A stretch of DNA of 64,000 nucleotides. Origin: Lachnospiraceae bacterium. Its GTDB lineage: Bacteria; Bacillota; Clostridia; Lachnospirales; Lachnospiraceae. Location: assembly GCA_024692905.1 (NCBI GenBank), contig JAILLY010000123.1:1-64000 (forward strand), in the 5' to 3' direction. The notes beneath the pieces were generated by a model. The model did not search any database. It saw nothing but the letters and a program-made list of their open reading frames with translations, and had not been told where the DNA came from. Position numbers and translations under genes: made by a program. Shown in pieces: positions 47,340 to 56,813 of this stretch. How positions within the stretch are numbered: the stretch's first letter is position 1; every line of letters starts with the position of its first letter.

Positions 47340-48158
47340 ATGAAAAGAAAAAACAGATATATAAAATACATTTTGTTATCATCGTTTATCGCACTTGGTC
47401 TTATAATGACAGCACCCATGCCGGCAGCTGCGGATGAAGATGAAGGAGAGATCCCCGTAGACAACCGTGTACTTGAGGAAGAGGAAGGCTTCAGCGCACA
47501 GGATCTCGGAGAGTATCTCGAAAACATGGAATGCGATGATGAAGAACCGTCAAACAGTGCGGATGCAAAGGACTGGAAGCTCATACTTGTAAACAAGCAG
47601 AATCCGATCCCGGAGGACTATGATGCAAAGCTGGTCGAGATAAGAAAAGGTGCTGTGATAAGACGGGAAATAGCTTATCCTCTCGCGCGTATGTTCGAGG
47701 CCGCACAGGAAGACGGTATATCTCTTGTGGTCTGTTCTGCATACAGAAGCCATGAATACCAGCAGATGCTTTTTGAGCGTAAGATAAGAAATTACACAAG
47801 GATGGGGCTTTCATATCTTGACGCGTTCAGGCTCGGCTCATATTCGGTGATCATTCCGGGCACAAGCGAACATGAGCTGGGAATGGCGCTTGATATCGTT
47901 ACGCCCGGTTATATGAATTTAAATGAAGGGTTTGCAGATACCGATGCCGGCAAATGGCTTAAGGAAAACGCATATAAGTTCGGTTTTATTTTAAGATATC
48001 CGGAAGGCAAGGAATATATCACCGGGATCACCTTTGAGCCGTGGCATTACCGCTATGTCGGAAAGGATGCGGCACAGGAGATCACGGAACGGGACATTAC
48101 CCTTGAAGAATATATTGATGAACTGGATCATTCCGGTCACTTAGAGGATCGTAAATGA
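47340..48158 (+). CDS. D-alanyl-D-alanine carboxypeptidase, M15B (VanY-like)
   Basis: 272 residues; weak ribosome site. N-terminal signal peptide or anchor (about 9-30, ending PMPAAADE), an acidic linker, then an M15B zinc peptidase domain (about 75-250). Zinc and catalytic residues: His168 and Asp175 in SEHELGMALD, Glu223 and His226 in EPWHYRYV; also VVCSAYRS. Trims the terminal D-Ala from peptidoglycan stems outside the cell. Nothing nearby suggests vancomycin resistance, so a housekeeping role is inferred. Confidence 0.92.
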   Translation: MKRKNRYIKYILLSSFIALGLIMTAPMPAAADEDEGEIPVDNRVLEEEEGFSAQDLGEYLENMECDDEEPSNSADAKDWKLILVNKQNPIPEDYDAKLVEIRKGAVIRREIAYPLARMFEAAQEDGISLVVCSAYRSHEYQQMLFERKIRNYTRMGLSYLDAFRLGSYSVIIPGTSEHELGMALDIVTPGYMNLNEGFADTDAGKWLKENAYKFGFILRYPEGKEYITGITFEPWHYRYVGKDAAQEITERDITLEEYIDELDHSGHLEDRK

Positions 48159-49294
48159 GTTATGAGATAATCAAAACCGAAGGCAGCGCCAAATGTGCTC
48201 TGATGCATACCGTACACGGGACCATACACACTCCGGTATTCATGAATGTCGGTACTGTTGCGGCGATAAAAGGCGCGGTTTCCACTGCCGATCTGGAAAT
48301 GATCGGTACACAGGTTGAACTGTCAAATACATATCATCTTCATGTAAGACCCGGCGATGAGGTTGTAAAAAAGCTCGGAGGTTTACATAAGTTCATGTCA
48401 TGGGAACGGCCGATACTTACCGATTCCGGCGGATTTCAGGTTTTTTCCCTAAGCAGCCTTCGAAGGATCAAGGAAGAAGGGGTATATTTCAACTCCCACG
48501 TTGACGGACGGAAGATCTTTATGGGGCCGGAGGAGAGCATGCGTATACAGTCAAATCTTGCCTCGACCATAGCGATGGCATTTGATGAATGTCCCAGCTC
48601 AAGAGCCGGAAGGGAATATGTCAGGGCCTCGGTAGACAGAACGACCAGATGGCTGATACGCTGCAGGGATGAGATGAACCGGTTGAACAGTCTTCCGGAT
48701 ACGATCAATAAAGAACAGCTTCTGTTCGGGATAAATCAGGGCGCAGTATTTAAAGACATCCGTATTGAACATGCCAGGGAAATATCGGGACTTGATCTTG
48801 ACGGATACGCAATAGGCGGGCTGGCCGTCGGGGAGACCCACGAAGAGATGTATGAGACGATAGAAGCCGTAGTACCTTATCTGCCAAAGGAAAAGCCTAC
48901 TTATCTTATGGGGGTTGGCACTCCGGCGAACATCATTGAAGCGGTTGACAGGGGCGTTGATTTTTTTGACTGTGTATACCCTACAAGGAACGGAAGACAC
49001 GGTCATGTATATACGGATAACGGCAGGCTTAATCTGCTTAATAAAAGGTTTGAAACGGATGATAAGCCGATCGAAGAAGGCTGCAATTGTCCTGCGTGCT
49101 CAAGATATTCAAGAGCATATATAAGACATCTTCTCAAGGCAGGAGAAATGCTTGGCATGAGACTGTGCGTCCTTCATAACCTGTACTACTACAATAACCT
49201 TATGAGCAGGATAAGGGAATCGATCATGAACGGAAGCTTCAAAGCCTTTAAAAAACAAAGGCTTGAAGGATTTTCAAAAGGGCTTGATGAATAA
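48155..49294 (+). CDS. tgt: tRNA-guanine transglycosylase
   Basis: 379 residues, overlapping the preceding stop by four bases with AGAGGA upstream. Exchanges guanine 34 for preQ1 in GUN-anticodon tRNAs. Motifs: LTDSGGFQVFSL with the catalytic Asp, GGLAVGE, DCVYPTRNGRHG with the nucleophile Asp region, and zinc site CNCPACSRYS plus His in VLHNLYYY. Normal length. yajC follows, as in many bacteria. Confidence 0.97.
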   Translation: MSYEIIKTEGSAKCALMHTVHGTIHTPVFMNVGTVAAIKGAVSTADLEMIGTQVELSNTYHLHVRPGDEVVKKLGGLHKFMSWERPILTDSGGFQVFSLSSLRRIKEEGVYFNSHVDGRKIFMGPEESMRIQSNLASTIAMAFDECPSSRAGREYVRASVDRTTRWLIRCRDEMNRLNSLPDTINKEQLLFGINQGAVFKDIRIEHAREISGLDLDGYAIGGLAVGETHEEMYETIEAVVPYLPKEKPTYLMGVGTPANIIEAVDRGVDFFDCVYPTRNGRHGHVYTDNGRLNLLNKRFETDDKPIEEGCNCPACSRYSRAYIRHLLKAGEMLGMRLCVLHNLYYYNNLMSRIRESIMNGSFKAFKKQRLEGFSKGLDE

Positions 49295-49312
49295 AATAAT
49301 TTTGTGTATTAT
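49284..49312 (+). promoter_or_regulatory. promoter of yajC
   Basis: TTGATG at 49284-49289 (within the end of tgt), 17-base spacer, TATTAT at 49307-49312 preceded by TGTG. 35 bases before yajC. Confidence 0.5.
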
Positions 49313-49347
49313 AAAACAAGTGCATTTTTGATAACGGAGGGATCATC

Positions 49348-49659
49348 ATGACTGTATTATTAAATGAAGCAGGCGGAACCGCATCGGTAATTCCCATGAT
49401 ATTATGGATCGTCGTTTTGGGCGCTCTTATGTATTTTATGTTCTACAGGCCCCAGAAAAAAGAACAGGCCAAGCGCGAAGCGATGCTCGCGCAGATAGAG
49501 AAGGATGCTGCCGTGCTCACGACAAGCGGTTTTTACGGTATAGTGATCGATATTCCCGATGATGACACGGTCATCGTTGAATTCGGGAATAACAGAAACT
49601 GCCGCATACCCATGAAGAAGAGTGCGATACAGGAAGTTGAAAAGCCCGGAGCGGAATAA
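49348..49659 (+). CDS. yajC: Preprotein translocase subunit YajC
   Basis: 103 residues, GGAGGG site. One membrane helix (about 14-34, IPMILWIVVLGALMYFMF) followed directly by YRPQKKEQAKR, the family hallmark, and a small beta-rich cytoplasmic domain (TTSGFYGIV, VEFGNNRNCRIP). Accessory to SecDF/YidC. Confidence 0.93.
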   Translation: MTVLLNEAGGTASVIPMILWIVVLGALMYFMFYRPQKKEQAKREAMLAQIEKDAAVLTTSGFYGIVIDIPDDDTVIVEFGNNRNCRIPMKKSAIQEVEKPGAE

Positions 49660-49686
49660 AAAAGGGATAATAAATACGGTGTTTTT

Positions 49687-49708
49687 GGGATGCTCCAAGG
49701 GGCATCCC
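49687..49708 (+). terminator. weak hairpin between yajC and leuB
   Basis: GGGATGCTC, loop CAAG, GGGCATCCC: nine pairs with one G-T. No T-tract follows (CGTTCTGATTT), so it may only slow or attenuate readthrough into leuB. Confidence 0.45.
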
Positions 49709-49742
49709 CGTTCTGATTTATAGCTATTAAGAAAGGATCGTC

Positions 49743-50825
49743 ATGAATTACAGGATCGCAAGCATTAAAGGAGACGGCATCGGGCCGGAGATCGTTACGC
49801 AGGCACAGAAGGTCTTAAACGCAGTCGGTGCCGTATACGGTCATAAATTCGAGTTTACGGAACTGCTTATGGGCGGCTGTTCCATTGATGTTAACGGAGT
49901 TCCGCTGACGGAGGAAACCATAGTTAAAGCACGTGAATGTGACGCCGTGCTCATGGGATCCATAGGTGGTGACACACGGACTTCACCCTGGTATAAGCTC
50001 GAGCCCTCAAAGAGGCCCGAGGCAGGGCTTCTCGGAATAAGGAAGGCGCTTAAGCTTTTTGCCAATCTGCGCCCCGCATACCTGTATCCCGAGCTTAAGG
50101 AGGCCTGTCCGCTTAAGGAAGAAGTTGCAGATCGCGGCTTTGACATGATGATGATCCGCGAACTAACCGGCGGCCTGTATTTCGGAAACCGTTATACAAA
50201 AGAGATTGACGGAGTCATTACAGCGGTAGACACGCTGACATATAACGAAAACGAGATAAGACGTATAGCAGTCAAAGCATTTGATATAGCCATGAAACGC
50301 CGCAAAAAGGTGACTCTTATCGACAAGGCAAATGTACTTGATTCATCCAGGCTGTGGCGCAGGGTTACGGAAGAAGTTGCGGAGGATTATCCGGAGGTCG
50401 AATACCTTGTGATGCTCGTTGATAACTGTGCCATGCAGCTTGTCCGCGATCCCGCCCAGTTTGATGTTGTACTTACAGAGAACATGTTCGGAGACATCCT
50501 GTCCGATGAAGCATCAATGATAACGGGATCGATCGGCATGCTCCCGTCAGCTTCTCTTAATGAAACAAAATTCGGTTTATATGAGCCTTCCGGTGGATCG
50601 GCGCCCGATATCGCCGGCAAAGATATAGCCAACCCCATAGCGACCATACTGAGTGCGGCGATGATGTTAAGGTATTCATTTGATCTCGACCGGGAAGCCG
50701 ATGCAGTTGAAAATGCCGTCAAGCAGGTACTTAAGGAAGGATACCGGACCGGAGACATTGCAAAAAACGGTGAACCCACGGTCGGCTGCAGCATGATGGG
50801 CGATCTTATCGCCGAAAGAGTCTGA
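49743..50825 (+). CDS. leuB: 3-isopropylmalate dehydrogenase
   Basis: 360 residues, AAAGGA site. Oxidative decarboxylation in leucine synthesis. Motifs: GDGIGPEI near the N-terminus, [75 protein letters not shown] and [20 protein letters not shown], which together mark LeuB rather than icd or tartrate dehydrogenase. leuA, leuC and leuD are not in the window. Confidence 0.97.
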   Translation: MNYRIASIKGDGIGPEIVTQAQKVLNAVGAVYGHKFEFTELLMGGCSIDVNGVPLTEETIVKARECDAVLMGSIGGDTRTSPWYKLEPSKRPEAGLLGIRKALKLFANLRPAYLYPELKEACPLKEEVADRGFDMMMIRELTGGLYFGNRYTKEIDGVITAVDTLTYNENEIRRIAVKAFDIAMKRRKKVTLIDKANVLDSSRLWRRVTEEVAEDYPEVEYLVMLVDNCAMQLVRDPAQFDVVLTENMFGDILSDEASMITGSIGMLPSASLNETKFGLYEPSGGSAPDIAGKDIANPIATILSAAMMLRYSFDLDREADAVENAVKQVLKEGYRTGDIAKNGEPTVGCSMMGDLIAERV

Positions 50826-50859
50826 TGGGTGCTTACTGAAACGATACGGAGGTATGGAT

Positions 50860-52536
50860 ATGATAAGTGACAATATGAAATGCGGAATGCAGCAGGCACC
50901 GGCGAGGTCACTGCTTAATGCACTGGGTTATACTCCGGAAGAGATAAAGAAACCCATGGTCGGCATCGTCTGTTCATATAACGAGATCGTGCCGGGACAT
51001 ATGAACCTTGACAAGATCGCCGAGGCAGTCAAGCTCGGTGTTGCCGAGGCCGGCGGTACTCCCGTGATGTTCCCCGCGATTGCCGTATGTGACGGAATTG
51101 CAATGGGGCATATAGGAATGAAGTATTCCCTTGTAACAAGGGATCTCATAGCAGATTCGACGGAAGCCATGGCTATTGCCCATCAGTTTGATGCACTGGT
51201 CATGATCCCAAACTGCGACAAAAACGTTCCCGGACTTTTGATGGCTGCGGCAAGAGTCAATATCCCGACCGTATTCGTATCGGGAGGTCCGATGCTGGCA
51301 GGTCATGTAAAAGGGAGAAAGCGCAGCCTTTCGTCAATGTTTGAAGCGGTAGGAGAGTATGCGGCAGGCAAGATCACGGAAGATGATGTTACCGAATACG
51401 AAGAAAAGGTTTGTCCTACCTGCGGTTCATGTTCGGGTATGTATACAGCCAACTCCATGAACTGCCTTACTGAGGTGCTCGGCATGGGACTTCCCGGAAA
51501 CGGTACGATCCCCGCTGTTTATTCGGAGAGGCTTAAGCTTGCAAAGCGGGCCGGATATGCGGTAATGGACATGCTTAAGAAGAATATCCGCCCCCGCGAC
51601 ATCATCACAAAGGATTCGATATTGAACGCGCTCACGGTTGATATGGCGCTCGGATGCTCAACTAATTCGATGCTCCATCTCCCTGCGATCGCACATGAGA
51701 TAGGTTTTGACTTTGATATAAGTTTCGCAAACCCCATAAGCGAAAAGACCCCCAACCTTTGTCATCTTGCACCGGCAGGTCCCACCTATATGGAGGATCT
51801 TAACGAAGCGGGCGGTGTATATGCGGTAATAAAGGAACTGTGTGATATAGGACTTATAAATAAGGATTGCATGACTGTTACCGGAAAGACAATAGGTGAG
51901 GCCGTAAAGAATTCCGTAAACAGGGATCCGGATGTAATCCGGCCCCTTAACGATCCGTATTCAACAACCGGTGGACTTGCGGTGCTTAAAGGTAATCTCG
52001 CGCCGGACGGTTCCGTCGTCAAACGTTCGGCAGTTGTACCCGAAATGCTCAAGCACGAAGGTCCCGCAAGGGTATTTGACTGTGAAGAAGATGCCATCGA
52101 GGCTATTATGGGCGGAAGGATCAAAGACGGCGACGTGGTAGTGATAAGATATGAAGGTCCCAAGGGCGGCCCCGGTATGAGAGAGATGCTTAATCCCACC
52201 TCGGCCATAGCCGGTATGGGTCTTGGATCGACGGTTGCACTCATAACGGACGGACGTTTTTCGGGTGCAAGCCGCGGTGCTTCCATAGGACATGTATCGC
52301 CCGAAGCCGCAGTCGGCGGACCGATCGCACTTGTTGAAGAAGGCGATATCATAGAGATCGATATCAATAACTATTCCGTGAACCTCAAAGTATCGGATGA
52401 GGAACTTGCCGCAAGGAAAGCAGCGTGGAAACCGAGGGAACCCAAGGTTACAACCGGCTATCTTGCAAGGTATGCTTCGATGGTGACAAGCGGTAACCGC
52501 GGTGCCATCCTCGAGATACCGTCAGCGCAGAAATAA
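50860..52536 (+). CDS. ilvD: Dihydroxyacid dehydratase
   Basis: 558 residues from ATG 50860, which has GGAGG seven bases upstream; an in-frame ATG at 50854 lies too close (one base) to that site. Dehydrates the dihydroxyacids to 2-keto acids in valine, leucine and isoleucine synthesis with an Fe-S cluster. Cluster cysteines are in PNCDKNVPG and [19 protein letters not shown]; also [21 protein letters not shown] and [18 protein letters not shown]. Flanked by leuB and ilvB. Confidence 0.96.
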   Translation: MISDNMKCGMQQAPARSLLNALGYTPEEIKKPMVGIVCSYNEIVPGHMNLDKIAEAVKLGVAEAGGTPVMFPAIAVCDGIAMGHIGMKYSLVTRDLIADSTEAMAIAHQFDALVMIPNCDKNVPGLLMAAARVNIPTVFVSGGPMLAGHVKGRKRSLSSMFEAVGEYAAGKITEDDVTEYEEKVCPTCGSCSGMYTANSMNCLTEVLGMGLPGNGTIPAVYSERLKLAKRAGYAVMDMLKKNIRPRDIITKDSILNALTVDMALGCSTNSMLHLPAIAHEIGFDFDISFANPISEKTPNLCHLAPAGPTYMEDLNEAGGVYAVIKELCDIGLINKDCMTVTGKTIGEAVKNSVNRDPDVIRPLNDPYSTTGGLAVLKGNLAPDGSVVKRSAVVPEMLKHEGPARVFDCEEDAIEAIMGGRIKDGDVVVIRYEGPKGGPGMREMLNPTSAIAGMGLGSTVALITDGRFSGASRGASIGHVSPEAAVGGPIALVEEGDIIEIDINNYSVNLKVSDEELAARKAAWKPREPKVTTGYLARYASMVTSGNRGAILEIPSAQK

Positions 52537-52566
52537 TGTATCCTCAAAGATCAAGGGAGAAATAAG

Positions 52567-54243
52567 ATGCAGTTAACAGGATCAGAGATCGTAATAGAAT
52601 GTCTTAAAGAGCAGGGAGTTGACACCGTATTCGGCTATCCCGGAGGAACGATCCTAAACATTTATGATGCTCTTTATAAACATCCGGAGATAAAGCATAT
52701 CCTTACAAGCCACGAACAGGGGGCCGCACACGCTGCGGACGGATATGCGAGAGCCACGGGCAAGGTTGGTGTATGTATGGCGACTTCAGGCCCGGGTGCC
52801 ACCAATCTTGTCACCGGTATCGCAACAGCATTTATGGACAGCGTTCCGATGGTAGCCATAACGGCCAATGTTGTACTTCCCCTGCTTGGTAAGGATACGT
52901 TTCAGGAAGTGGATATCGCCGGAGTGACGATGCCCATCACAAAGCACGGATATATAGTAAAGGATATCAACCTCCTTGCCGATACGATCCGTAAGGCTTT
53001 TGCGATCGCACGTTCCGGACGTCCAGGTCCCGTACTGGTTGATATCACCAAGGATGTTACGGCCGCAAAGACTGAATACAGGAAAAAAGAAGCACAGGAA
53101 TTAACTCTTCCGGTAAGATATACTCAGGATGATATCGACCGTGCGGTAAAGCTTATCGAAAGATCAAAGAAACCTTTCATATATACCGGCGGAGGGACCG
53201 TTATCTCGGGCGCAAGCAAGGAACTTATGGAATTTGCGCATAAGATCGATTCTCCTGTATGCGACACACTGATGGGCAAGGGCGGTTTCGACGGAAACGA
53301 TCCGCTATATACCGGTATGATCGGTATGCACGGCACCAAGGCTTCCAATCTCGGTGTCAGCCAGTGCGATCTTCTCATTGCGATAGGAGCACGTTTTTCT
53401 GACAGGGTTGTCGGCAAGGCAAGCAAGTTTGCGAACAAGGCAAAGATACTGCATATTGATATAGATCCTGCTGAAATCAACAAGAATATAAGGACCGATG
53501 CAAGTATTATCGGTGATGTTAAGGAAATACTCTCGATACTTGTATCAAAGCTCGGACAGAAGAGTAATCCCGAATGGATAGATAAGATAAATTCACTTAA
53601 GGAGCAGTTCCCGCTCAAATATGAAAGCGACAAGCTTACCTGTCCTTATATCATTGAAGAACTGTACAGGCAGACAAACGGAGAAGCGATAATAACAACC
53701 GATGTTGGACAGCACCAGATGTGGGCCGCACAGTACTATAAATACAGCAAACCGCGTACTTTCATCTCATCGGGCGGACTCGGTACAATGGGTTACGGAC
53801 TCGGAGCCTGCATAGGCGCCAAGGTCGGATGCCCGGACAAGACAGTTATCAACATTGCCGGCGACGGCTGCTTCAGGATGAACATGAACGAACTTGCCAC
53901 TGCAAGCCGCTATGACATCCCGATAATACAGGTGGTCATAAACAACAGTGTTCTCGGAATGGTCCGTCAGTGGCAGACCCTGTTCTATGACGGGAGATAT
54001 TCCAATACAGTACTGACCGACAAGGTAGACTATCAGACTGTTGCAAGGGGGCTCGGATGCGAAGCCATACGCATCTCAAAAAAAGAAGAAGTAAAAGATG
54101 CGGTAAATAAGGCGCTTTCCCTTAACAAGCCCGTCCTTCTTGAATGCGTGATCGATCCCGACGACAAGGTATTCCCCATGGTTCCCGCAGGAGCGCCAAT
54201 AGAGGAAGTATTCGACGCAGATGATCTTAAGGAAAATAATTAA
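52567..54243 (+). CDS. ilvB: Acetolactate synthase large subunit, canonical copy
   Basis: 558 residues, AAGGGAG site. ThDP/FAD enzyme joining pyruvate with pyruvate or 2-ketobutyrate. All AHAS signature residues are present: Glu50 in SHEQGAAHAADG, FQEVD, Lys162 in ITKDV, GMHG (253-256), GARFSDR, GDGCFRMN and Met465/Trp469 in LGMVRQWQ. This contrasts with the divergent copy at 28765. No ilvN lies beside it; the nearest regulatory subunits are about 21 kb upstream. Confidence 0.96.
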   Translation: MQLTGSEIVIECLKEQGVDTVFGYPGGTILNIYDALYKHPEIKHILTSHEQGAAHAADGYARATGKVGVCMATSGPGATNLVTGIATAFMDSVPMVAITANVVLPLLGKDTFQEVDIAGVTMPITKHGYIVKDINLLADTIRKAFAIARSGRPGPVLVDITKDVTAAKTEYRKKEAQELTLPVRYTQDDIDRAVKLIERSKKPFIYTGGGTVISGASKELMEFAHKIDSPVCDTLMGKGGFDGNDPLYTGMIGMHGTKASNLGVSQCDLLIAIGARFSDRVVGKASKFANKAKILHIDIDPAEINKNIRTDASIIGDVKEILSILVSKLGQKSNPEWIDKINSLKEQFPLKYESDKLTCPYIIEELYRQTNGEAIITTDVGQHQMWAAQYYKYSKPRTFISSGGLGTMGYGLGACIGAKVGCPDKTVINIAGDGCFRMNMNELATASRYDIPIIQVVINNSVLGMVRQWQTLFYDGRYSNTVLTDKVDYQTVARGLGCEAIRISKKEEVKDAVNKALSLNKPVLLECVIDPDDKVFPMVPAGAPIEEVFDADDLKENN

Positions 54244-55645
54244 AATCACCATAATTTCATTACTCGGAATCATCCTCATCATCGCGGCCGGTTACGGAGT
54301 AATATGCGGTTACTACAGCAAGGGCTTTTTATGCGGAACCTTCGTGAACGGATATAATATAAGCGGGATGAGCGTTGAGCAGGCATCGGATCTTCTGATG
54401 GGCAATTACCGTAAGGGTATAGATTATTCCGATATTTCCATCACCTTTAACGGCCAGAATGATTTTACACAAACCATTGCCCCGGAAGAAATAGGATTAA
54501 GAGTCGATATGACAGGGTATCTTGAAACGGTGAGATCCTGGCAGAAACCCTATGAATGGCCTGTATTTTTCTTATATCCTCAATATTACGAAGCCCAGCC
54601 CGGTGTCAGCCTTGAAGAAGAAGGATTAAGAAATGTAATAAATGACTTTCAGTGTGTTAAGGATTCCGCAGTTGAAAAGATCCCTCTTGTTGAGATACGC
54701 AGGGACGGCAGCGGTTATTACCTTTTTGACAACATCGAGGACACACCCGATACGGAAGCAATATATGATAAGGCCGCAGGCAGGCTGTCAAAGATCACGG
54801 AGCAGAATGTGATCATTGATTTTTCCGACTGTTATATAAAAAACGAGATCCCGGAAAAATTCAAGGACACAATCAGCCTTTATGAAAAGATAGACAGGCT
54901 CGCATCATCAAGCATTCAGTACTATGATTCGCCGCTGAGTCTTGAACTTAAGGGGAGCAGCTGTATGGACTGGCTTGTCAAGGGACCTGACGGTATACCG
55001 GTCCTTGGTGACGACGGCAATCTGGTATTTGATGATGAAAAAGTCGAAGAATACACAGGTAAGCTCGCCGAGGTTTTCGACACCACAGGCGGGGAAATAC
55101 AGTGGAAGAAGCAGAACGGCGAGACAGTATCCTTAAAGAACCAGCTTGAGGGATACATGGTCAATACCGAAGCGGAAACAGAACTCATAAAAGAAAGCCT
55201 GCTTCGGGGCGGCAACATTAAACGTGCGCCCGTATATGCCCAGACCGGACCGGGCAGAGGACGCGATGTCGTTGGCAGTACTTATATCGAAGTGGATATG
55301 GGGGCCCAGAAGCTGTATTATTATGTGGACGGACGTCTTAAGTTAAAGACCGATGTTGTGACCGGAAATATCCGCAGAGGGAACGGAACTCCCGAGAAAC
55401 TCTGCTATGTATACTTTAAACAGAAGAACCGTACGCTCCACGGGGAGAATTACGCAACTTTCGTATATTACTGGATGGCGGTGACCGGGCATATAGGGAT
55501 CCATGATGCCACGTGGAGGAGCAAATTCGGCGGCGAGATATATAAGACGGACGGATCTCACGGATGTATCAACATTCCAAAGAATATGGCCGCACAGCTC
55601 TATGATATGGTCGAAGTCGGCACACCGTGCCTGCTGTATTATTAA
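54221..55645 (+). CDS. L,D-transpeptidase (YkuD) with N-terminal PG-binding-like domains
   Basis: 474 residues. ATG 54221 lies 23 bases inside the ilvB end; GAGGAAG is about 11 bases upstream. An N-terminal signal-anchor helix (about 9-30) is followed by a domain with VNGYNISGMSVEQASDLL, as in clostridial YkuD proteins with a peptidoglycan-binding-like domain, and the catalytic domain at about 350-474. Catalytic motif HIGIHDATW ... SHGCINIP with Cys449. Makes 3-3 cross-links or attaches proteins to peptidoglycan outside the membrane. The long overlap suggests coupled expression with ilvB. Confidence 0.92.
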   Translation: MILRKIIKITIISLLGIILIIAAGYGVICGYYSKGFLCGTFVNGYNISGMSVEQASDLLMGNYRKGIDYSDISITFNGQNDFTQTIAPEEIGLRVDMTGYLETVRSWQKPYEWPVFFLYPQYYEAQPGVSLEEEGLRNVINDFQCVKDSAVEKIPLVEIRRDGSGYYLFDNIEDTPDTEAIYDKAAGRLSKITEQNVIIDFSDCYIKNEIPEKFKDTISLYEKIDRLASSSIQYYDSPLSLELKGSSCMDWLVKGPDGIPVLGDDGNLVFDDEKVEEYTGKLAEVFDTTGGEIQWKKQNGETVSLKNQLEGYMVNTEAETELIKESLLRGGNIKRAPVYAQTGPGRGRDVVGSTYIEVDMGAQKLYYYVDGRLKLKTDVVTGNIRRGNGTPEKLCYVYFKQKNRTLHGENYATFVYYWMAVTGHIGIHDATWRSKFGGEIYKTDGSHGCINIPKNMAAQLYDMVEVGTPCLLYY

Positions 55646-55716
55646 ACGTTTATAAGGGATAACGCTACGGCATGCCCTTAGAATATATTTCTTATCAACA
55701 TAAGGAGGAGAATGAT

Positions 55717-56799
55717 ATGAAAAGAGTTTACAACTTTTCGGCAGGTCCCGCAGTTTTACCTGAAGAAGTATTAAAAGAAGCTGCAGATGAGATGATGGAT
55801 TACAGGGGCTGCGGAATGTCCGTTATGGAGATGAGCCACCGGTCCAAAGTATACGATAATATTATCAAGGAAGCAGAGGCCGACCTTCGTGAACTCATGA
55901 ACATACCGGATAATTACAAGGTTCTCTTCCTTCAGGGCGGAGCAAGCCAGTTCTTTGCGGAAGTTCCCATGAACATGATGAAAAACAAAAAGGCCGGATA
56001 TATCGTAACGGGTCAGTGGGCCAAAAAGGCTTATCAGGAAGCAAAGATCTTCGGTGAGGCTGTAGAACTCGCATCATCTGCCGACAAGACATTCTCATAT
56101 ATACCCGATTGCTCGGATCTTCCCATTACGGATGATATGGACTATGTTTATATCTGCGAAAACAATACCATCTACGGCACAAAATTCAAAACACTGCCAA
56201 ATACAAAGGGGAAGGATCTTGTGGCTGACGTGTCATCTTGTTTCTTATCCGAACCTGTGGATGTTTCAAAATATGCTGTCATATACGGCGGAGTTCAGAA
56301 GAATGTCGGCCCTGCGGGCTGTGTTATAGCGATAATCAGGGAAGACCTTATAACGGATGACGTTCTCCCCGGTACGCCCACGATGCTCAAATGGAAGACC
56401 CAGGCAGATGCCGATTCCCTTTATAATACGCCCCCATGCTACACGATATATATATGCGGCAAGGTATTTAAATGGCTCAAGAAGATGGGCGGCCTTGAGG
56501 CCATGAAAGCCTTAAATGAGAAAAAGGCTGCCATACTCTATGATTACCTTGACAGCAGCAAGCTCTTTAAGGGAACCGTAGAGAAAGGATCGAGATCCCT
56601 TATGAACGTTCCGTTTGTTACCGGAAACGAGGAACTTGATGCCAAATTTGTCAAGGAAGCCAAGGAAGCCGGTTTCGAGAACCTTAAGGGACACAGGACC
56701 GTAGGCGGTATGAGGGCTTCTATATACAACGCCATGCCCATCGAAGGTGTTGAAGCACTCGTTGAATTCATGAAGAAATTCGAAAAAGAAAACTTATAA
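55717..56799 (+). CDS. serC: Phosphoserine aminotransferase
   Basis: 360 residues from ATG 55717 with AAGGAGGAG upstream; earlier in-frame starts lack a site. PLP enzyme converting 3-phosphohydroxypyruvate to phosphoserine. PLP lysine Lys195 in GGVQKNVGPAG; FSAGPAVLPEEVL, MEMSHRS and FLQGGASQFFA are typical; GHRTVGGMRASIYNAMP near the C-terminus binds phosphate. Followed 14 bases on by serA. Confidence 0.96.
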   Translation: MKRVYNFSAGPAVLPEEVLKEAADEMMDYRGCGMSVMEMSHRSKVYDNIIKEAEADLRELMNIPDNYKVLFLQGGASQFFAEVPMNMMKNKKAGYIVTGQWAKKAYQEAKIFGEAVELASSADKTFSYIPDCSDLPITDDMDYVYICENNTIYGTKFKTLPNTKGKDLVADVSSCFLSEPVDVSKYAVIYGGVQKNVGPAGCVIAIIREDLITDDVLPGTPTMLKWKTQADADSLYNTPPCYTIYICGKVFKWLKKMGGLEAMKALNEKKAAILYDYLDSSKLFKGTVEKGSRSLMNVPFVTGNEELDAKFVKEAKEAGFENLKGHRTVGGMRASIYNAMPIEGVEALVEFMKKFEKENL

Positions 56800-56813
56800 G
56801 AGGAGATGTCATC

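Noticed and set aside
47340-48158. VanY-like protein as part of a vancomycin-resistance cluster
   Set aside because: No vanHAX, vanR or vanS genes nearby; the surroundings are housekeeping genes.
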